A stretch of 22,597 nucleotides of DNA from Bacteroidota bacterium (GTDB lineage Bacteria; Bacteroidota; Bacteroidia; UBA8524). The position numbers were made by a program, and so were the translations under genes. The stretch's first letter is position 1. Each line of letters begins with the position of its first letter. The stretch spans positions 1 through 22,597 of the forward strand of contig DQHT01000075.1 of the NCBI GenBank assembly GCA_003531115.1, read 5' to 3'. Under the pieces are notes generated by a model that worked only from the letters and a program-made list of their open reading frames with translations, made no database searches and was not told where the DNA came from. Shown piece after piece: positions 1 through 7,428 of this stretch.

Positions 1-370
1 AAACAAGGTAGAAACCAAAGTTCAGCTCACCCACAAACCTTCGGGCATTGTGGTGGTTTGCCAGGTTGAGCGCTCCCAACTGGGAAATAAAGAACGTGCC
101 ATGACCATGCTGCGCACCAAATTATACGATCGCGAACTTGAAAAACACCTGAGTGCCATTGCCAGTAAAAGGAAAACCATGGTTTCCAGCGGCGACCGCT
201 CGGCCAAGATCCGAACTTATAATTTCCCCCAAAGCCGGCTTACCGACCACCGTATCGGACTTACCCTGTACAATCTTGACGCGGTCATGAACGGCGATAT
301 CGAAGAAATTATCGAACAACTTCAGCTTGCCGAAAATGCGGAAAAAATGAAGGGCGAAGGAATCGTCTAA
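1..370 (+). CDS. prfA: Peptide chain release factor 1 (RF1), C-terminal part
   Basis: RF1 ends translation at UAA and UAG codons by triggering peptidyl-tRNA hydrolysis on the ribosome. Only the last 122 residues are present; the frame opens at base 2 and continues upstream of the window. The visible part starts just after where the catalytic GGQ loop should lie (first residues NKVETKVQLTH) and includes the conserved RF tail: ERSQLGNKERA, then SGDRSAKIRTYNFPQ and RLTDHRIGLTLY. The TYNFPQ-x4-DHR block is typical of RF1/RF2. The codon-recognition PxT/SPF region lies outside the window, so RF1 rather than RF2 rests on similarity of the tail. The gene ends at a TAA, and the next gene has its own promoter-like sequence. 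Confidence 0.95.
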   Translation, partial: NKVETKVQLTHKPSGIVVVCQVERSQLGNKERAMTMLRTKLYDRELEKHLSAIASKRKTMVSSGDRSAKIRTYNFPQSRLTDHRIGLTLYNLDAVMNGDIEEIIEQLQLAENAEKMKGEGIV

Positions 371-408
371 AAAGCGTTCTCCTTCTGTCGAAATGCTCCC
401 AACTTTTG

Positions 409-416
409 TATCTTGC
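409..416 (+). promoter_or_regulatory. Possible variant -7 element (TATCTTGC)
   Basis: TATCTTGC lies 10 bases before the chosen ATG at 427 and resembles the Bacteroidota -7 element TAnnTTTG with one T missing. The overlapping AACTTTTG at 401-408 matches the consensus in all but its first base and is an alternative. Either implies a leader of about 5-15 bases. Confidence 0.35.
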
Positions 417-426
417 CTGTCGTTTA

Positions 427-1560
427 ATGGATATGTTGCGGGCTATTTTCTTCCTTCTTTTATTTTCTTATGGATCCCTTTTCGCTCAGCAGAAATTTAA
501 TTTCTACCTGACGATGAGCCCCACATTGACTTTCGGTACCCATTTTATTGATGGGAGCACCCAATTCACCTCGCCCGACAATAAAACCGGAAAAAACACC
601 ATCTATCCGCTTTATTCCGTATTGGACGGCTACCCGAATCCCGGAATGACTTTCTTTCAAAATTTTGCCAGAAAATTTACCTGGGGATTGCTTGCTGAGG
701 CCTATATCAGCGAAAAATCAAGTTTTAATATGGGTTTTGAAATCGGGGCCCGGGGGTATAAACTGTACAGTGAAAGAAGCGTAAGTTCTCTTATCTCCTT
801 CCGCAACCTGAGTGTACCCCTGTATTTCAGCCGTTATCGCTGGCTGGGGACCTACTGGACCCTCAAACTCAATTATGGGGGACACCTGAACTATTCCTTT
901 TCCATACCCCAGAGCAATAAGGTGGTGAACATTTCCCGTTCGCCTGAGATATACCCTACCTTGGGTGGTGGACTCGAAATGGCCTATATGGGCAAAGAAG
1001 GAAAACTCTCCTTTGAGGTAGCCTATTATCATGGCTGGAGAAATATCATCGACCATGTTTATATCGGGGTCGATAACCGTTTTGGTGAACGCATCACTGC
1101 TACAGGTTCGCATCTTCGCTTAAGCCTCAAATACAATTTCAAACGCCTTGGTAGGACAAAGAAAAAAAGTCGGCTCACAGAAATAACGGTGCCTGCCGTG
1201 CCGGAAATGGAAGCCCTTTATATCAGCCGTAGGCTCAAAACACCAGAAGTGGTGGAGCTCCGTTCTCAAAAAGTGTCGTTCTGTTTTCTGGATGACCAAA
1301 CCGTTGATGGTGACTCAATACAAATCGTATGGAACGACTCCCTGATCAGCCATGCAATAGGCCTTGAGAAGGAACCTTTCTGTATCACCCTGGAATTGGG
1401 ACCGGGAAAAAATACCCTTATTGTTCATGCCATCAACGAAGGAAAGATCAAACCCAACACCTACGAAATCCGTATCCAGGATGGTGACGAAACAAAACCC
1501 ATCCGCATGAAATCCGATATGGAAAACTCCGCTGTCCTCCAGGTGATCTGGAAACCCTAA
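427..1560 (+). CDS. Secreted outer-membrane barrel-like protein with C-terminal beta-sandwich-like domain
   Basis: Unnamed protein of 377 residues. The start at 427 gives a clean signal peptide (MDMLRAIFFLLLFSYGSLFA, then QQKF); ATG 433 is equally possible, while an upstream in-frame TTG at 406 overlaps the likely promoter. Residues of about 20-250 alternate polar and aromatic/hydrophobic positions with many Gly and Tyr, as in small outer-membrane beta barrels, and end in a Lys/Arg-rich stretch (KRLGRTKKKSR). The last 100 residues differ: DDQTVDGDSIQIVWND, a PGKNTLIVHAINEG stretch, then PNTYEIRIQDG. This pattern (DGD, GxNxLxxxAxNxG, PNTxxxxxxDG) recurs at the C-termini of other Bacteroidota envelope proteins as I recall it. 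The role is unknown. It faces the ABC exporter gene, with 83 bases between stops. Confidence 0.8.
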   Translation: MDMLRAIFFLLLFSYGSLFAQQKFNFYLTMSPTLTFGTHFIDGSTQFTSPDNKTGKNTIYPLYSVLDGYPNPGMTFFQNFARKFTWGLLAEAYISEKSSFNMGFEIGARGYKLYSERSVSSLISFRNLSVPLYFSRYRWLGTYWTLKLNYGGHLNYSFSIPQSNKVVNISRSPEIYPTLGGGLEMAYMGKEGKLSFEVAYYHGWRNIIDHVYIGVDNRFGERITATGSHLRLSLKYNFKRLGRTKKKSRLTEITVPAVPEMEALYISRRLKTPEVVELRSQKVSFCFLDDQTVDGDSIQIVWNDSLISHAIGLEKEPFCITLELGPGKNTLIVHAINEGKIKPNTYEIRIQDGDETKPIRMKSDMENSAVLQVIWKP

Positions 1561-1595
1561 ATTCATCCCCGCACCTGTCTAACCACCTTCCCCCT

Positions 1596-1635
1596 CGCTC
1601 CCTCGCTCCAGCCGCAGGCTCCGCTCCCCCGCTCC
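1596..1635. repeat. Symmetric CGCTCC repeat cluster between convergent genes
   Basis: Four copies of CGCTCC (starting at 1596, 1604, 1622 and 1630) form two pairs, each with 8-base spacing. They flank an inverted core, AGCC-GCA-GGCT, at 1610-1620. The cluster fills most of the gap between two converging genes and is very pyrimidine-rich on the + strand. It may be a transcription end or a dispersed intergenic repeat. No T-run follows on either strand. Confidence 0.5.
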
Positions 1636-1643
1636 TTACTCCC

Positions 1644-3458
1644 CTATACCATCTGCTGCATTTCCAACAAATTTCGGTACAGCCCTTTATGCGCATAGAG
1701 TTCCTGATGGCTTCCCCGCTCCACAATCCGGCCGTTTTCCATCACAATAATGAGATCGGCATTTTGAATGGTGCTCAAACGGTGGGCAATAACCAAAGAG
1801 GTCCGGTTTTTCATTAACGTATTCAGCGCTTCCTGTACCAGGCGCTCGCTGCTTGTGTCCAGGGCCGAGGTGGCCTCATCCAAAATAAGGATCTGTGGAT
1901 TCTTTAAGATCGCCCGTGCTATGGCGATACGCTGTCTTTGTCCGCCGCTGAGTTTCCCGCCACGGTCGCCGATATTGGTATAATATCCCTTATCCATATG
2001 CACAATAAACTCATGGGCATTAGCGGCTTTGGCAGCTTCAACGATCTGCTCATAACTTACTTCATGGTTTCCGAATGCGATATTATTAAAAACTGAATCG
2101 TTGAATAAGATGGATTCCTGGGTAACCAGCCCCATCAATCCACGAAGGTCCTTAACCTTGATATCCCGGATATCCATGCCGTCGATCAATACATGTCCCT
2201 CATTCACATCATAAAAACGTGCAAGAAGGTCGGCCAGGGTCGATTTTCCGCTTCCTGAGGCGCCAACCAGGGCCACTGTTTTTCCTAAAGGGATTGAAAA
2301 GCTAATGTCAGTCAGGGTTTTTTTATCCGGTGTATATTGAAAACCTACATTTTTAAATTCAATTCCTGATCTGATGGCGCTCAAAGTCAGTGGGTTTTCT
2401 GCTTCTTTGAGGGTTTCCGGGATACGGAGAATTTCTTCGATCCTGTCTGCAGAGGCAGCTCCCTTTTGCACATTATAAAAAGCCGTTGCGAAAGATTTTG
2501 CCGGATCAATGACCTGGGCAAAAAGCAGTATGAAAAGGATAAAAGCGGTGGGGTCCATAATTCCGGTACCCGTTTGAACCATTCTACCTCCAATAAATAA
2601 AACCATGCTCAAAGTGGTGATCCCCATGGTTTCTGACAGGGGGGAGCTCAGGTCACGGGAGTGGTTTACTTTGACATTTATCGTGGTCAGATGTTTGTTT
2701 TCCGTGCTGAATTTGCGAAAGAAATAAGCCTCTTTTCCAAAACCTTTGATGATGCGGATCCCGCTCAGGCTCTCTTCAAAAAGCGACATCAATAAGCCCA
2801 GTCTCCCCTGTGCACGACTTGCATTCTTTTTGAGTTTTTTTCCAATTCGGGAAATAATAAAGCCGTTTAAGGGTAGCAGAACCAGAATAATGAGCGTGAG
2901 TTTCCAGCTCATGATGATCAGGAGGACAAGCGTAACCAGGATCTGGAAAGGTCCTTTAAACATGGCCTCCAAACTCGTCATGATTGCAAATTCTACCTCC
3001 GTGATGTCGTTACTCATGCGGGAAATGGTATCGCCCTTTTTTTCCTCAGTGAAATAGCTCAATTGCAGCCGCATCACTTTTTTATAGACGGCGTTGCGCA
3101 GGTCGCGTACGGTATAATTCCGATAGGGAACCAGAACATACAGAGCCAGATAGCGGAAAACATTTTTAAGTATGGTAAAAACAACCACCGCCAGACATAC
3201 CAGTAAAAGGGCTTTACCCGGATCATCTCCGGTAATGTCCTTCAGGAAAAAGATAAACTCTGTATTCCAGGCCTGAATTCCGGTGGCTTCCGGATCGCGA
3301 ACAAGTTCTGCCGTACCAAAGAGGTAATTTAAAAAGGGCATCAGCATGGTCATGGAAAACAAACCAAAAACGATACTGAAGAAATTAAATAAGATATTCA
3401 GATAAGCCAGATACCGATAGGGCCGGGCATAACGAAGCATCCGAAAAAAGTTTTTCAT
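1644..3458 (-). CDS. ABC exporter, fused permease and ATPase, MsbA-type
   Basis: Inner-membrane half-transporter of 604 residues that should work as a homodimer, exporting lipid or hydrophobic compounds. The first 330 residues hold the type-1 exporter membrane domain (about six hydrophobic segments). The ATPase domain follows with Walker A GASGSGKST at 399-407, signature LSGGQ at 503-507, Walker B ILILDE at 523-528 and the H-loop His at 559, all intact. Length and order fit MsbA/LmrA-like exporters, but the substrate cannot be told from sequence, so no symbol is given. The ATG at 3458 is chosen over an in-frame TTG at 3470, because that TTG is part of the -7 element TATATTTG. Transcription is separate from the upstream operon, whose last stop lies 29 bases away. 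Confidence 0.9.
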   Translation of the reverse strand: MKNFFRMLRYARPYRYLAYLNILFNFFSIVFGLFSMTMLMPFLNYLFGTAELVRDPEATGIQAWNTEFIFFLKDITGDDPGKALLLVCLAVVVFTILKNVFRYLALYVLVPYRNYTVRDLRNAVYKKVMRLQLSYFTEEKKGDTISRMSNDITEVEFAIMTSLEAMFKGPFQILVTLVLLIIMSWKLTLIILVLLPLNGFIISRIGKKLKKNASRAQGRLGLLMSLFEESLSGIRIIKGFGKEAYFFRKFSTENKHLTTINVKVNHSRDLSSPLSETMGITTLSMVLFIGGRMVQTGTGIMDPTAFILFILLFAQVIDPAKSFATAFYNVQKGAASADRIEEILRIPETLKEAENPLTLSAIRSGIEFKNVGFQYTPDKKTLTDISFSIPLGKTVALVGASGSGKSTLADLLARFYDVNEGHVLIDGMDIRDIKVKDLRGLMGLVTQESILFNDSVFNNIAFGNHEVSYEQIVEAAKAANAHEFIVHMDKGYYTNIGDRGGKLSGGQRQRIAIARAILKNPQILILDEATSALDTSSERLVQEALNTLMKNRTSLVIAHRLSTIQNADLIIVMENGRIVERGSHQELYAHKGLYRNLLEMQQMV

Positions 3459-3467
3459 AAAACGAGG

Positions 3468-3475
3468 CAAATATA
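3468..3475 (-). promoter_or_regulatory. -7 promoter element TATATTTG for the ABC exporter
   Basis: Exact match to the Bacteroidota -7 consensus TAnnTTTG, with only 9 bases between its last G and the ATG at 3458. The predicted 5' leader is therefore about 5 bases or less. No clear -33 TTTG is seen. Confidence 0.6.
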
Positions 3476-3487
3476 CAGGCTTTTCGC

Positions 3488-4153
3488 CTAGCGGATCAGG
3501 AATCCGATACGGAACCCAAAAATGGGGGCGACTCCTGAATATCCATAACTCCAGGGAAAGTCGTCATTTTTAATATCCGGAAAATAATTGTCGCTAAAAC
3601 TGGCCACCGTCTTTCTTATGGCCACGCCAAATGACCATTCATAATAGAATCCCGAAGGAAAGTACCAGAGCCCGCCCATTTTGTAGTTCATTCCAAAACG
3701 ATGGTAGCGTTTAAAGACATCGTCTTCTTCAAGTACCATCACTTTTTGTCCGTTCTGATCCCGTTCAACCCAGCGTTTGTCGCGTTTGTTGATCGCAAAA
3801 AAATTGTATTCGACATCTCCCTGAGCAAAGGCAATGATGCCTTTTCCCTTGCGTTCATTTTGCCAATAAGCATAACGCAGGCCCGGGTGAAGACCAATGC
3901 CGCTTAATTGGCCTTCATCCGAATAGGTAAGTTTTCCCGAATAAAATTCAGGAGATATGCTCAGATAAAGCTTGTTGGCCACAGGCACCAAAACCTCGAG
4001 TTTTAATCCGTGCAAGGCTGTATGAGGAACAGAGAACCCGATCAACAGCTTCGGCGGAACAATTTTAGTCGCGCTGTCGTTTTGTGCGAAGCAGGAGTGA
4101 AAAACCGAACCCATACATAAAAAAGCAATCAGAAACAGGCCGGCTTTTTTCAT
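3488..4153 (-). CDS. Small secreted barrel-like protein, third gene of the LVIVD operon
   Basis: Unrecognised protein of 221 residues. It begins with a signal peptide (MKKAGLFLIAFLCMGSVFHS, then CFAQND). A Cys sits near the cleavage region but the SCFAQ context favours ordinary cleavage after AQ over lipidation. The mature part has repeated amphipathic strands (KLLIGFSVPHTALHGLKLEV, KLYLSISPEFYSG, GLWYFPSGFYYEWSFGVAIR) and ends FGFRIGFLIR, as expected of an eight-stranded outer-membrane barrel. Its ATG overlaps the TGA of the upstream LVIVD gene by 4 bases (ATGA), so the two are translationally coupled. That makes a shared function at the outer membrane likely. Function is otherwise unknown. 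Confidence 0.75.
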   Translation of the reverse strand: MKKAGLFLIAFLCMGSVFHSCFAQNDSATKIVPPKLLIGFSVPHTALHGLKLEVLVPVANKLYLSISPEFYSGKLTYSDEGQLSGIGLHPGLRYAYWQNERKGKGIIAFAQGDVEYNFFAINKRDKRWVERDQNGQKVMVLEEDDVFKRYHRFGMNYKMGGLWYFPSGFYYEWSFGVAIRKTVASFSDNYFPDIKNDDFPWSYGYSGVAPIFGFRIGFLIR

Positions 4154-4911
4154 CCAATAGGAATTTTACTCAGCAGGGTCAGGGTGCCATTATCCAACAG
4201 GTATTGATAAAACCCATCCGATCCGATCAACAGGAGCCGGTTTCCGATAGGGATGACATCAAATGGATTTATGCCTTTGAAATGATTGATGATCTGCAAA
4301 CTCATCACATCCGTGGCATCATAGTGCTTAAGTCCCTGATCACATACAAACAGGTTCAAATTGGCGTCGATACCAAGTCCGGCAGGAGAACTCATCGGAT
4401 AGGACCGGATCTTCTGTGGGTTTGCCGGGTTGCTGATATCTAAAATCTGCAGCTCATTGGCTCCGCGCCAGCATCTGCCACTCACGGCCGAACGCAGGGT
4501 AACATACGCATAGTTGCCATCAGCTACTACCGGATCGCAGGATACAACATGCAAATATTTGCTCATTTGCACAGGTTTGTTGCGGTCGGTAACATCAAAA
4601 ATATACATGCCTGATTCGGCACCGATAAAAAGATAATTTCCTTTGGGGAAGATGGTTTCGATATCTGTTCCGACATACGATTGCGACATAAAAACCGGCT
4701 TGGACGGAACGCTGATATCAAAAGCATTCAGGGTCTGGTGACTCACTGTGTACAGGGTTGTTCCTGAAATGGCAAAACGGGCCATGGAACCACCCTTGCC
4801 AGAACTTCCGGTTTCATTACTGCCCGAACTCATAGTGTCAGCACTTTGAAAGTCTTCACTGCATGAGAACAATACGATGGCCATCAGGCCATAAAAAAAG
4901 GTCTTTTTCAT
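4150..4911 (-). CDS. LVIVD-repeat lipoprotein, equivalent to the C-terminal half of the family
   Basis: Lipoprotein of 253 residues. The start at 4911 gives MKKTFFYGLMAIVLFSC, with lipobox LFSC and Cys17 as the lipidation site; ATG 4929 would add six residues and overlap the upstream gene. After a Ser/Gly-rich linker come propeller-type LVIVD repeats: LYTVSHQTLNAFDISVPSKP, LFIGAESGMYIFDVTDRNKP and ANELQILDISNPANP, then further weaker repeats ending YQYLLDNGTLTLLSKI. As I know the family, these repeats form the second half of a single lipoprotein of about 430 residues, while the first half here is the separate upstream gene. Two bases separate the genes, and the downstream barrel gene overlaps by four. 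Function of the family is unknown. Confidence 0.85.
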   Translation of the reverse strand: MKKTFFYGLMAIVLFSCSEDFQSADTMSSGSNETGSSGKGGSMARFAISGTTLYTVSHQTLNAFDISVPSKPVFMSQSYVGTDIETIFPKGNYLFIGAESGMYIFDVTDRNKPVQMSKYLHVVSCDPVVADGNYAYVTLRSAVSGRCWRGANELQILDISNPANPQKIRSYPMSSPAGLGIDANLNLFVCDQGLKHYDATDVMSLQIINHFKGINPFDVIPIGNRLLLIGSDGFYQYLLDNGTLTLLSKIPIG

Positions 4912-4913
4912 GG

Positions 4914-5438
4914 CTATGATTTTTTCCATCCGATGATGATGGTGTTTTCGGGTCTGTTGGAGCTAGTGTATGCTTCCGGAACGATATTCATATCCGGAGG
5001 AGGTAATTCCGGAAATACATTGGCATTCCGGCTCAGTACTTTTATATCTGTTACGTTTTCGATGGAAAGACTAACGAGGTCAACCGCATTGTCGACATAC
5101 ATGACATTGTTTTTTACCGCCATATCCACACAACCGGGAATGACAACAAAAGCAATATTCACCGGATTCGACGGATCCGTATTGTCAACAACGTGAACAC
5201 CTTCGAAACGCTCAGAAATGAAAATATAATTTCCGTAGGTATAGATCTTACCGGGATCTTTTAAGGTCCTTGCCGCATCCATCTTCACCGATTGCTCCAG
5301 TTCACTTCGCTTCATGAGAACAGGTGAGTAGGCACTCGTTCCATCCACGGCAGGCTCATCGAACTCCCCCGGACCGCAGGATACCAGGACCATGCCCAGT
5401 AAGAGCGCGGCGAGTATTGGTTTGAACACTTTTTGCAT
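4914..5438 (-). CDS. LVIVD-repeat lipoprotein, equivalent to the N-terminal half of the family
   Basis: Lipoprotein of 174 residues and first gene of the operon. The signal peptide MQKVFKPILAALLLGMVLVS leads to Cys21 in a lipobox LVSC. The body carries the LVIVD pattern GKIYTYGNYIFISERFEGVH, VVDNTDPSNPVNIAFVVIPG, then a second repeat around VDMAVKNNVMYVDNAVDLVS. The protein stops after NTIIIGWKKS, about where full-length relatives continue through a linker into more repeats. The following gene supplies that missing part with its own lipoprotein signal. It could be a self-standing short paralogue, but the order and content of the halves argue for a split gene. The leader is about 45 bases, with a good -7 element. 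Confidence 0.85.
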   Translation of the reverse strand: MQKVFKPILAALLLGMVLVSCGPGEFDEPAVDGTSAYSPVLMKRSELEQSVKMDAARTLKDPGKIYTYGNYIFISERFEGVHVVDNTDPSNPVNIAFVVIPGCVDMAVKNNVMYVDNAVDLVSLSIENVTDIKVLSRNANVFPELPPPDMNIVPEAYTSSNRPENTIIIGWKKS

Positions 5439-5489
5439 GGTGAAATTTAACTATAAAAAAGTGACTTTCATAGCATAGGGTGAATCGAG

Positions 5490-5497
5490 CAAAGGTA
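5490..5497 (-). promoter_or_regulatory. -7 promoter element TACCTTTG for the LVIVD operon
   Basis: Exact TAnnTTTG match on the minus strand, 51 bases before the first ATG of the three-gene operon at 5438. It lies back to back with the metF -7 element at 5526-5533, so the two promoters share about 30 bases of DNA. Confidence 0.65.
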
Positions 5498-5525
5498 TTA
5501 GTCGAAAATTCTAGCTCCTTTCTCC

Positions 5526-5533
5526 TATTTTTG
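5526..5533 (+). promoter_or_regulatory. -7 promoter element TATTTTTG for metF-rsgA-dtd
   Basis: Exact TAnnTTTG match, 8 bases before the metF ATG. The mRNA would start within about 4 bases of the start codon, leaving no room for a leader riboswitch or ribosome-binding site. Confidence 0.6.
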
Positions 5534-5541
5534 TTCCCCCA

Positions 5542-6495
5542 ATGAAAATTGTAGATCATATCCAATCCGCCAAAAGGACCTTGTTTTCTTTTGAGATACT
5601 CCCCCCATTAAAGGGAAATAGCATTGAATCACTCTATTCGGGTATTGACCCCCTCATGGAATTTGACCCGAAATTTATTGATGTAACCTACCACCGTGAG
5701 GAATACGTGTTGCGTGAAAGGCATGACGGAGGATTCGACAAGGTGGCTACTCGCAAAAGGCCCGGTACCGTAGGCATTTGCGCGGCCATCATGAATAAAT
5801 ACCACGTGGATGCCGTACCGCACCTGATTTGTGGAGGTTTTACCCGGGAAGAAACAGAAAACGCCCTTATTGATCTGGCCTTTTTAGGGATCGATAATGT
5901 TCTGGCCCTGCGCGGCGACAACCTATCGGGCGACTCCATGTTCAAGCCGGAAGATGATGGAAATAAAAATGCTTTGGATCTGGTCAATCAGGTTCGAGAA
6001 ATGAACCAGGGCATTTACCTGGACCAGGAACTAAAAAATGCAACTCCCACCAATTTTTGTATTGGGGTGGCAGGCTATCCGGAAAAACACCAGGATGCTC
6101 CAAACCTGCGCTCCGATATCAATTTTCTGAAAAAGAAGGTCGATGCCGGTGCAGAATTTTTGGTGACCCAAATGTTTTTCGATAACAAAAAATACTTTGA
6201 GTTTGTGGCTTTATGCCGTGATAACGGAATTACAGTACCCATTATTCCCGGCTTAAAACCCTTTGCTACTCAAAAGCAGTTATACGCTCTTCCAAAAATA
6301 TTCCATATCGATCTGCCGGATGACCTGGTACTTGCTGTAGAAAAAGCCAAAAACAACGACCAGGTGAAACAGATCGGTATTGACTGGTGCATCCAGCAAA
6401 GCCGGGAATTGCGCGATGCCGGAGTTCCTGTTCTTCATTATTATACAATGGGGAAATCAGAAGCTACCTTTGCTGTTGCCAAAGAGGTTTTTTAG
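5542..6495 (+). CDS. metF: Methylenetetrahydrofolate reductase
   Basis: Reduces 5,10-methylene-THF to 5-methyl-THF with a flavin cofactor in the cytoplasm, supplying the methyl group for methionine synthesis. The 317 residues form the single TIM-barrel domain of bacterial MetF. Family marks are FSFEILPP near residue 18 (the conserved Glu of the active site), FIDVTYHR, the LALRGD motif and a GIAGYPEKH-like block (here GVAGYPEKHQDAP). VTQMFFDN and VPIIPGLKP follow. Length and ends match the Bacteroidota form. It starts an operon with rsgA (1-base gap) and dtd (2-base gap). No methionine-related riboswitch fits in the short leader. Confidence 0.96.
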   Translation: MKIVDHIQSAKRTLFSFEILPPLKGNSIESLYSGIDPLMEFDPKFIDVTYHREEYVLRERHDGGFDKVATRKRPGTVGICAAIMNKYHVDAVPHLICGGFTREETENALIDLAFLGIDNVLALRGDNLSGDSMFKPEDDGNKNALDLVNQVREMNQGIYLDQELKNATPTNFCIGVAGYPEKHQDAPNLRSDINFLKKKVDAGAEFLVTQMFFDNKKYFEFVALCRDNGITVPIIPGLKPFATQKQLYALPKIFHIDLPDDLVLAVEKAKNNDQVKQIGIDWCIQQSRELRDAGVPVLHYYTMGKSEATFAVAKEVF

Positions 6496-6496
6496 T

Positions 6497-7426
6497 ATGA
6501 AAGGATTAGTGCTCAAATCGACCGGTTCCTGGTACCTCATCCTCGGTGATGACGGGAAAGAATACCGCGGGAGAGCCAGAGGAAAACTTCGTCTGGATGA
6601 TGTGCGAACTACCAACCCCATTGCAGTTGGCGATGGGGTGCTCTTCGAGATGGAAGCTCAGTCGCAGGAAGATGATCTCGTCAATATCCATGAAATACTC
6701 CCACGCAGAAACTACATCATCCGCAAGTCGAATAACCTTTCCAAACAAACGCAGATTATCGCGGCAAATATGGATCTGGTTGCCCTGGTAGTAACGATGG
6801 CCACCCCGGCCACCTCAACCGGCTTTATCGATCGCTTTTTGCTCACTGCTGAGGCTTATCATATTCCGGCTTTGATCGTTTTTAATAAGATCGATATCTA
6901 TGGAGAAGTGGAATCGGCTCTGCTCCAGGAATACGAAAGGATCTACGAAAAGATCGGCTACGAATGCATCCAGGTTTCGGCCATACGCGGCACCAACATG
7001 AACGAGTTACGCGACAAACTGCGCCATAAAACTACCTTGTTTTCCGGACATTCCGGTGTAGGAAAATCAACCTTGATGAACGCCCTGGATCCGCATATCG
7101 CACAGAAAACAGCGGCCATTTCGACATACTCCAACAAGGGAAAACACACCACCACCTTCGCGGAAATGTTCCTCACCGAAAATGAGTGTCGCCTTATCGA
7201 TACCCCGGGAATAAAAGATTTTGGCGTGGTGAACCTCGACAAACACGAGCTGGCCCATTATTTCCCTGAAATGCGCTCACGTATGCAGGGTTGCCGCTTT
7301 AACGACTGCCTCCATACCGAAGAACCCAATTGCGCTATTCTTGCCGCCGTTGAAAGCGGCGAAATTGAGCCCAGCCGCTATTACAGCTACCTGAGCGTAC
7401 TCAATAACGAAGATATCCATCATTAG
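6497..7426 (+). CDS. rsgA: Ribosome small-subunit-dependent GTPase A
   Basis: RsgA binds the 30S subunit late in assembly and uses GTP hydrolysis to release maturation factors. The 309 residues show an N-terminal OB-fold (about 1-75) and a circularly permuted GTPase with G4 NKID (130-133) ahead of G1 GHSGVGKST (184-192) and G3 DTPG (245-248). The C-terminal zinc site has Cys276, Cys281, His283 and Cys289. All family hallmarks are intact. The frame is open further upstream into metF, but the ATG at 6497, one base after the metF stop, matches the known N-terminus (MKGLVLKSTGSWY). Confidence 0.97.
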   Translation: MKGLVLKSTGSWYLILGDDGKEYRGRARGKLRLDDVRTTNPIAVGDGVLFEMEAQSQEDDLVNIHEILPRRNYIIRKSNNLSKQTQIIAANMDLVALVVTMATPATSTGFIDRFLLTAEAYHIPALIVFNKIDIYGEVESALLQEYERIYEKIGYECIQVSAIRGTNMNELRDKLRHKTTLFSGHSGVGKSTLMNALDPHIAQKTAAISTYSNKGKHTTTFAEMFLTENECRLIDTPGIKDFGVVNLDKHELAHYFPEMRSRMQGCRFNDCLHTEEPNCAILAAVESGEIEPSRYYSYLSVLNNEDIHH

Positions 7427-7428
7427 CC

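Noticed and set aside
4900..4930. A frameshift or sequencing error joining the two LVIVD genes
   Set aside because: The second gene starts with a complete lipoprotein signal (Lys-Lys, hydrophobic run, LFSC), which would be an improbable by-product of a frameshift.
5439..5541. A methionine-related riboswitch upstream of metF
   Set aside because: The only promoter element lies 8 bases from the ATG, leaving no leader, and no aptamer-like helices are seen.
6380..6496. Start of rsgA at ATG 6380 inside metF
   Set aside because: The first 39 residues match nothing in RsgA and overlap metF by 116 bases; ATG 6497 gives the standard N-terminus.
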